The notes beneath the pieces are model-generated. The model did not search any database and was not told the DNA's origin. It saw nothing but the letters and a program-made list of their open reading frames with translations. A stretch of DNA of 46,696 bases from the NCBI RefSeq assembly GCF_905235195.1, contig NZ_CAJOKH010000014.1:1-46696 (forward strand), read 5' to 3'. Each line of letters begins with the position of its first letter. Position 1 is the first letter of the stretch. This document shows positions 44,570 to 46,696 of this stretch, in pieces. The stretch is from an uncultured Methanobrevibacter sp. (GTDB taxonomy: Archaea > Methanobacteriota > Methanobacteria > Methanobacteriales > Methanobacteriaceae). A program made the position numbers and the translations under genes.

Positions 44570-45295
44570 GTGAAACTTACAGTATTTGGTGCAGATATAT
44601 CTTCTAATGATGTTTCCTGCAGTCAATCTTTGATAAATAATATTAAAAAAGATATTCCAAATCTTAAAAAAATAGGTGCATATAAAGCCGCATTAACTAA
44701 TGTTACAGGAGATGATTTAGTTATAGCTGCTTATGTTGAAGATGATTTACTTGAAGATGTTAACAGAGCAATTATTCAAATTATGAAGGATAATGCTGAA
44801 AGTTTAGGTGATCTTAAAGGTATTTCTGAGGATAAAGAAAATGCAGGTGAGGGTGTATCTTATGCTCTTGCAGATGTGAATTCGGATGTTTTTTATGATA
44901 GTGTAATTCTACATTTTGATACTTATGGTGGAGAACCATTTGTTGAAGATGTTGCAAATGCGGCTCTTTCTGCAGCTCGTTCAATGGAGGGGGTTTTTGA
45001 TATATGCCGGCCGGTTACAGGTAGAATTCGTGAAATACCTGGTGTTGGTTATGTATCTAATGAAACTGATGATCCAGTAATTTGTGTTACTATCAATAAG
45101 CTTGAAAATGTTAGTAATATTGCATTTGCTATGATTGGTGCAGCACTTGCAAGTAAAAATACTTATCTTGTTAAAAGCCATACTCCATGTAATGTTATTC
45201 CAGGTAGTGTAATAGTTTCTGCAAGTGCATTTATGAATGGAAATGTATTGGATCTTGCTGTACCTTTTGAAAATAAAACAAGAATTTTAAGATAA
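44570..45295 (+). CDS. Conserved-looking protein of unknown function
   Basis: Soluble protein of 241 residues; I do not recognise the family with confidence. It starts with GTG at 44570 after GAAGGTGTC. Visible features: MKLTVFGADISSNDVSCSQS at the N-terminus, a middle VILHFDTYGGEPFVEDVANA, ICRPVTGRIREIPGVGYVSN, and KSHTPCNVIPGSVIVSASAF near the C-terminus. The internal symmetry of alternating helices and strands, with His, Cys and Asp at motif-like places, suggests an enzyme. It stands alone between aroD and htpX. Confidence 0.6.
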   Translation: MKLTVFGADISSNDVSCSQSLINNIKKDIPNLKKIGAYKAALTNVTGDDLVIAAYVEDDLLEDVNRAIIQIMKDNAESLGDLKGISEDKENAGEGVSYALADVNSDVFYDSVILHFDTYGGEPFVEDVANAALSAARSMEGVFDICRPVTGRIREIPGVGYVSNETDDPVICVTINKLENVSNIAFAMIGAALASKNTYLVKSHTPCNVIPGSVIVSASAFMNGNVLDLAVPFENKTRILR

Positions 45296-45470
45296 TTTTA
45301 GTATAAGAATTAGTAAAATATTAAGTAGGTAGTTAAAGTTAAATTATCAAAATATAATTATTTAATAAATTTTAATATAATTATATATATTATATATTAA
45401 AAATTATTATTATATTGTATATATTAAAAACTATTATTATATAATTAAAAACTAAAAAAGAGATGATTTT

Positions 45471-46442
45471 ATGAAAGGAACATGGAAACTACATTTAAGA
45501 ATGTGGTTTGCTTCAATTGTCATGTTTGTATTATTGTATGCTATTTGTACATTAATAGGTTCTTTTTTTGGTCTACATGCACGACCTAGTTTTTATCTTA
45601 TTATAACTCTAGGTATTACGTTGATTCAATTTTTAGCTGGTCCAAAATTAGTGGAAATGACTATGCATGTTAGACCAGTTTCTCGAGAAGAAGCTCCTGA
45701 ACTTCATCAAATGGTTGAGGAATTAGCACAAAAAGCTGAAATTCCAACTCCTACTATTGGTATTTCTCATACTTCAGTTCCAAATGCATTTGCATATGGT
45801 AGAACTAGAAGAGATGGTCATATTGCCGTGACTCAAGGAATTTTAGGTTTATTAAATCATGATGAACTTAAAGCAGTATTGGGCCATGAAATGTCTCATA
45901 TTAAACATCGTGATTGTGCAATACAAACAATCATTGGTGTTATTCCAGTTGTTTGTTATTATATTGCAGTAGCAACAATATTTTCAAGAAATGATGAAAA
46001 TGGTAATGCAGGGATAATTATTGGTATGATTGGTTTATTATTCTACTTCATTGGTCAATTGTTAGTATTATTTGTCTCAAGAATTAGAGAATATTATGCT
46101 GATGAGGGTAGTATAGAACTTGGATGTAAACCTGAACACTTGGCATCTGCTTTATATAAACTTGTTTACGGTGCAGCTGCTGCACCGGAATCTGAAATTA
46201 AAGATATTCAAGGGTCTAAGGCATTTTTCTTAAATGATGTTTCAAATGCTGGAAGGGATATTTCAGAATTATCTCAGCTTGATTTAAATGAGGATGGGGT
46301 TATTGCAGCTGAAGAATTAAGAATCTTATCAAATTCTAATGTTAAAATTTCTTCAACAAATAAAATCATGGAACTTCTTTCCACTCATCCAGATATGTTA
46401 AACAGAGTTAAAAGATTAGCTGAAATTCAAGAAAACAATTAA
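45471..46442 (+). CDS. htpX: Zinc metalloprotease HtpX (M48 family)
   Basis: Membrane protease of 323 residues. Two N-terminal helices are followed by the zinc site HEMSH (His139, Glu140, His143), two more helices (about 152-172 and 181-203), and the third ligand region REYYADEGS (Glu207). HtpX degrades misfolded membrane proteins. An insertion near residues 265-285 reads LSQLDLNEDGVIAAEELRIL, a good EF-hand-type calcium loop (Asp271, Asn273, Asp275, Glu282) not part of the classical bacterial enzyme. The binding site is GAGATGATTTT. Confidence 0.88.
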   Translation: MKGTWKLHLRMWFASIVMFVLLYAICTLIGSFFGLHARPSFYLIITLGITLIQFLAGPKLVEMTMHVRPVSREEAPELHQMVEELAQKAEIPTPTIGISHTSVPNAFAYGRTRRDGHIAVTQGILGLLNHDELKAVLGHEMSHIKHRDCAIQTIIGVIPVVCYYIAVATIFSRNDENGNAGIIIGMIGLLFYFIGQLLVLFVSRIREYYADEGSIELGCKPEHLASALYKLVYGAAAAPESEIKDIQGSKAFFLNDVSNAGRDISELSQLDLNEDGVIAAEELRILSNSNVKISSTNKIMELLSTHPDMLNRVKRLAEIQENN

Positions 46443-46579
46443 ATAGCTTTATGCTATTTAATACTCTTTTTTTATTTATTGAAAATATTAAAACTTTTAT
46501 TAAATTTCATTAAATTTATCGTATTATTAATTTTTTTTTCAAATTCTTAATTATTATTTAAGTAAAATAATGAAAATCA

Positions 46580-46696
46580 AATTGTATTTTTACAAACAAT
46601 TTAGGGGTCTGAAATCTTCTGAATAAAATTCGGGCTGAAATCTCTTATTTTTTATATTTATCATATTCATTTATAATTGTTTGTAAAAATACAATT
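46580..46696. repeat. Perfect 22-bp inverted repeat at the window end (MITE or IS end)
   Basis: The 22 bases at 46580-46601 (beginning AATTGTATTTTTAC) are the exact reverse complement of 46675-46696 (ending GTAAAAATACAATT), separated by 73 bases. The repeat may extend past the window edge. Inside, CTGAAATCT occurs twice (46609-46617, 46635-46643) with GGGG and CGGG motifs, unlike the surrounding A/T-only DNA. Candidates are a small non-autonomous transposable element, the end of an insertion sequence, or a long hairpin RNA after htpX. Confidence 0.6.

Noticed and set aside
1-46696. rRNA or tRNA genes, or a replication origin
   Set aside because: No GC-rich stable-RNA segment, cloverleaf or cdc6-linked repeat cluster was seen in the intergenic regions inspected.

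Overview
The window is very AT-rich chromosomal DNA from a hydrogenotrophic methanogen of the Methanobacteriales, most like Methanobrevibacter. The call rests on a complete Eha-type energy-converting hydrogenase cluster, archaeal ribosomal, exosome, RNase P and proteasome genes, a Methanobrevibacter-style adhesin-like protein, GGTGAT/GGAG ribosome binding sites, and a GlnK/Amt pair behind a GGAA-N6-TTCC (NrpR-type) operator. The species cannot be fixed from the sequence alone.

Layout. 1-298: broken end of an insertion-sequence transposase. 761-14226: twenty genes in the order ehaA to ehaT, covering membrane subunits, the [NiFe] small and large subunits (ehaN, ehaO), 6- and 10-cluster polyferredoxins (ehaP, ehaQ), and a HAD phosphatase-like, a formyltransferase-like and a PfkB-kinase-like protein (ehaR, ehaS, ehaT). 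A third polyferredoxin and a CBS-domain protein follow. 16401-21159: cell-surface genes (sugar nucleotide epimerase, glycosyltransferase, adhesin-like protein) with a small Cys-rich protein on the minus strand. 21481-22254: glutaredoxin-like protein and a ferredoxin:thioredoxin reductase fused to rubredoxin. 22590-35812: the archaeal RNA-processing/protein-turnover superoperon (L15e, an exosome-associated protein, RNase P Rnp3 and Rnp2, proteasome alpha, SDO1, Rrp4, Rrp41, Rrp42, L37Ae, RpoP, Brix protein, Pcc1, prefoldin beta, DUF3194), interrupted by a sulfur block (metY, cysteine desulfurase, IscU). 35813-37113: about 1.3 kb with a decayed XRE/ImmA-like pair and a structured candidate RNA. 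37114-46442: HisA-like protein, small membrane protein, PfkB-like kinase, cation efflux protein, secreted repeat protein, thioesterase, amt-glnK, aroD (minus strand), an unrecognised protein and HtpX. The window ends in a perfect 22-bp inverted repeat.

How the genes fit together. Eha uses the ion gradient to reduce ferredoxin with H2 and so primes CO2 reduction to formylmethanofuran. The polyferredoxins are probable electron wiring. The sulfur block supplies sulfide assimilation and Fe-S assembly, a plausible need for an organism with this many [4Fe-4S] proteins. Amt/GlnK handles ammonium uptake under nitrogen control.

Main points for a second look: three single-base frameshifts at or beside short A or T runs (transposase, ehaH, metY); three copies of an ATAACA-N2-TGTTAT palindrome before metY; a rpl15e leader with two mutually exclusive stems; candidate structured RNAs near 28490 and 36866; the toxin/antitoxin-like relic; and the terminal inverted repeat.
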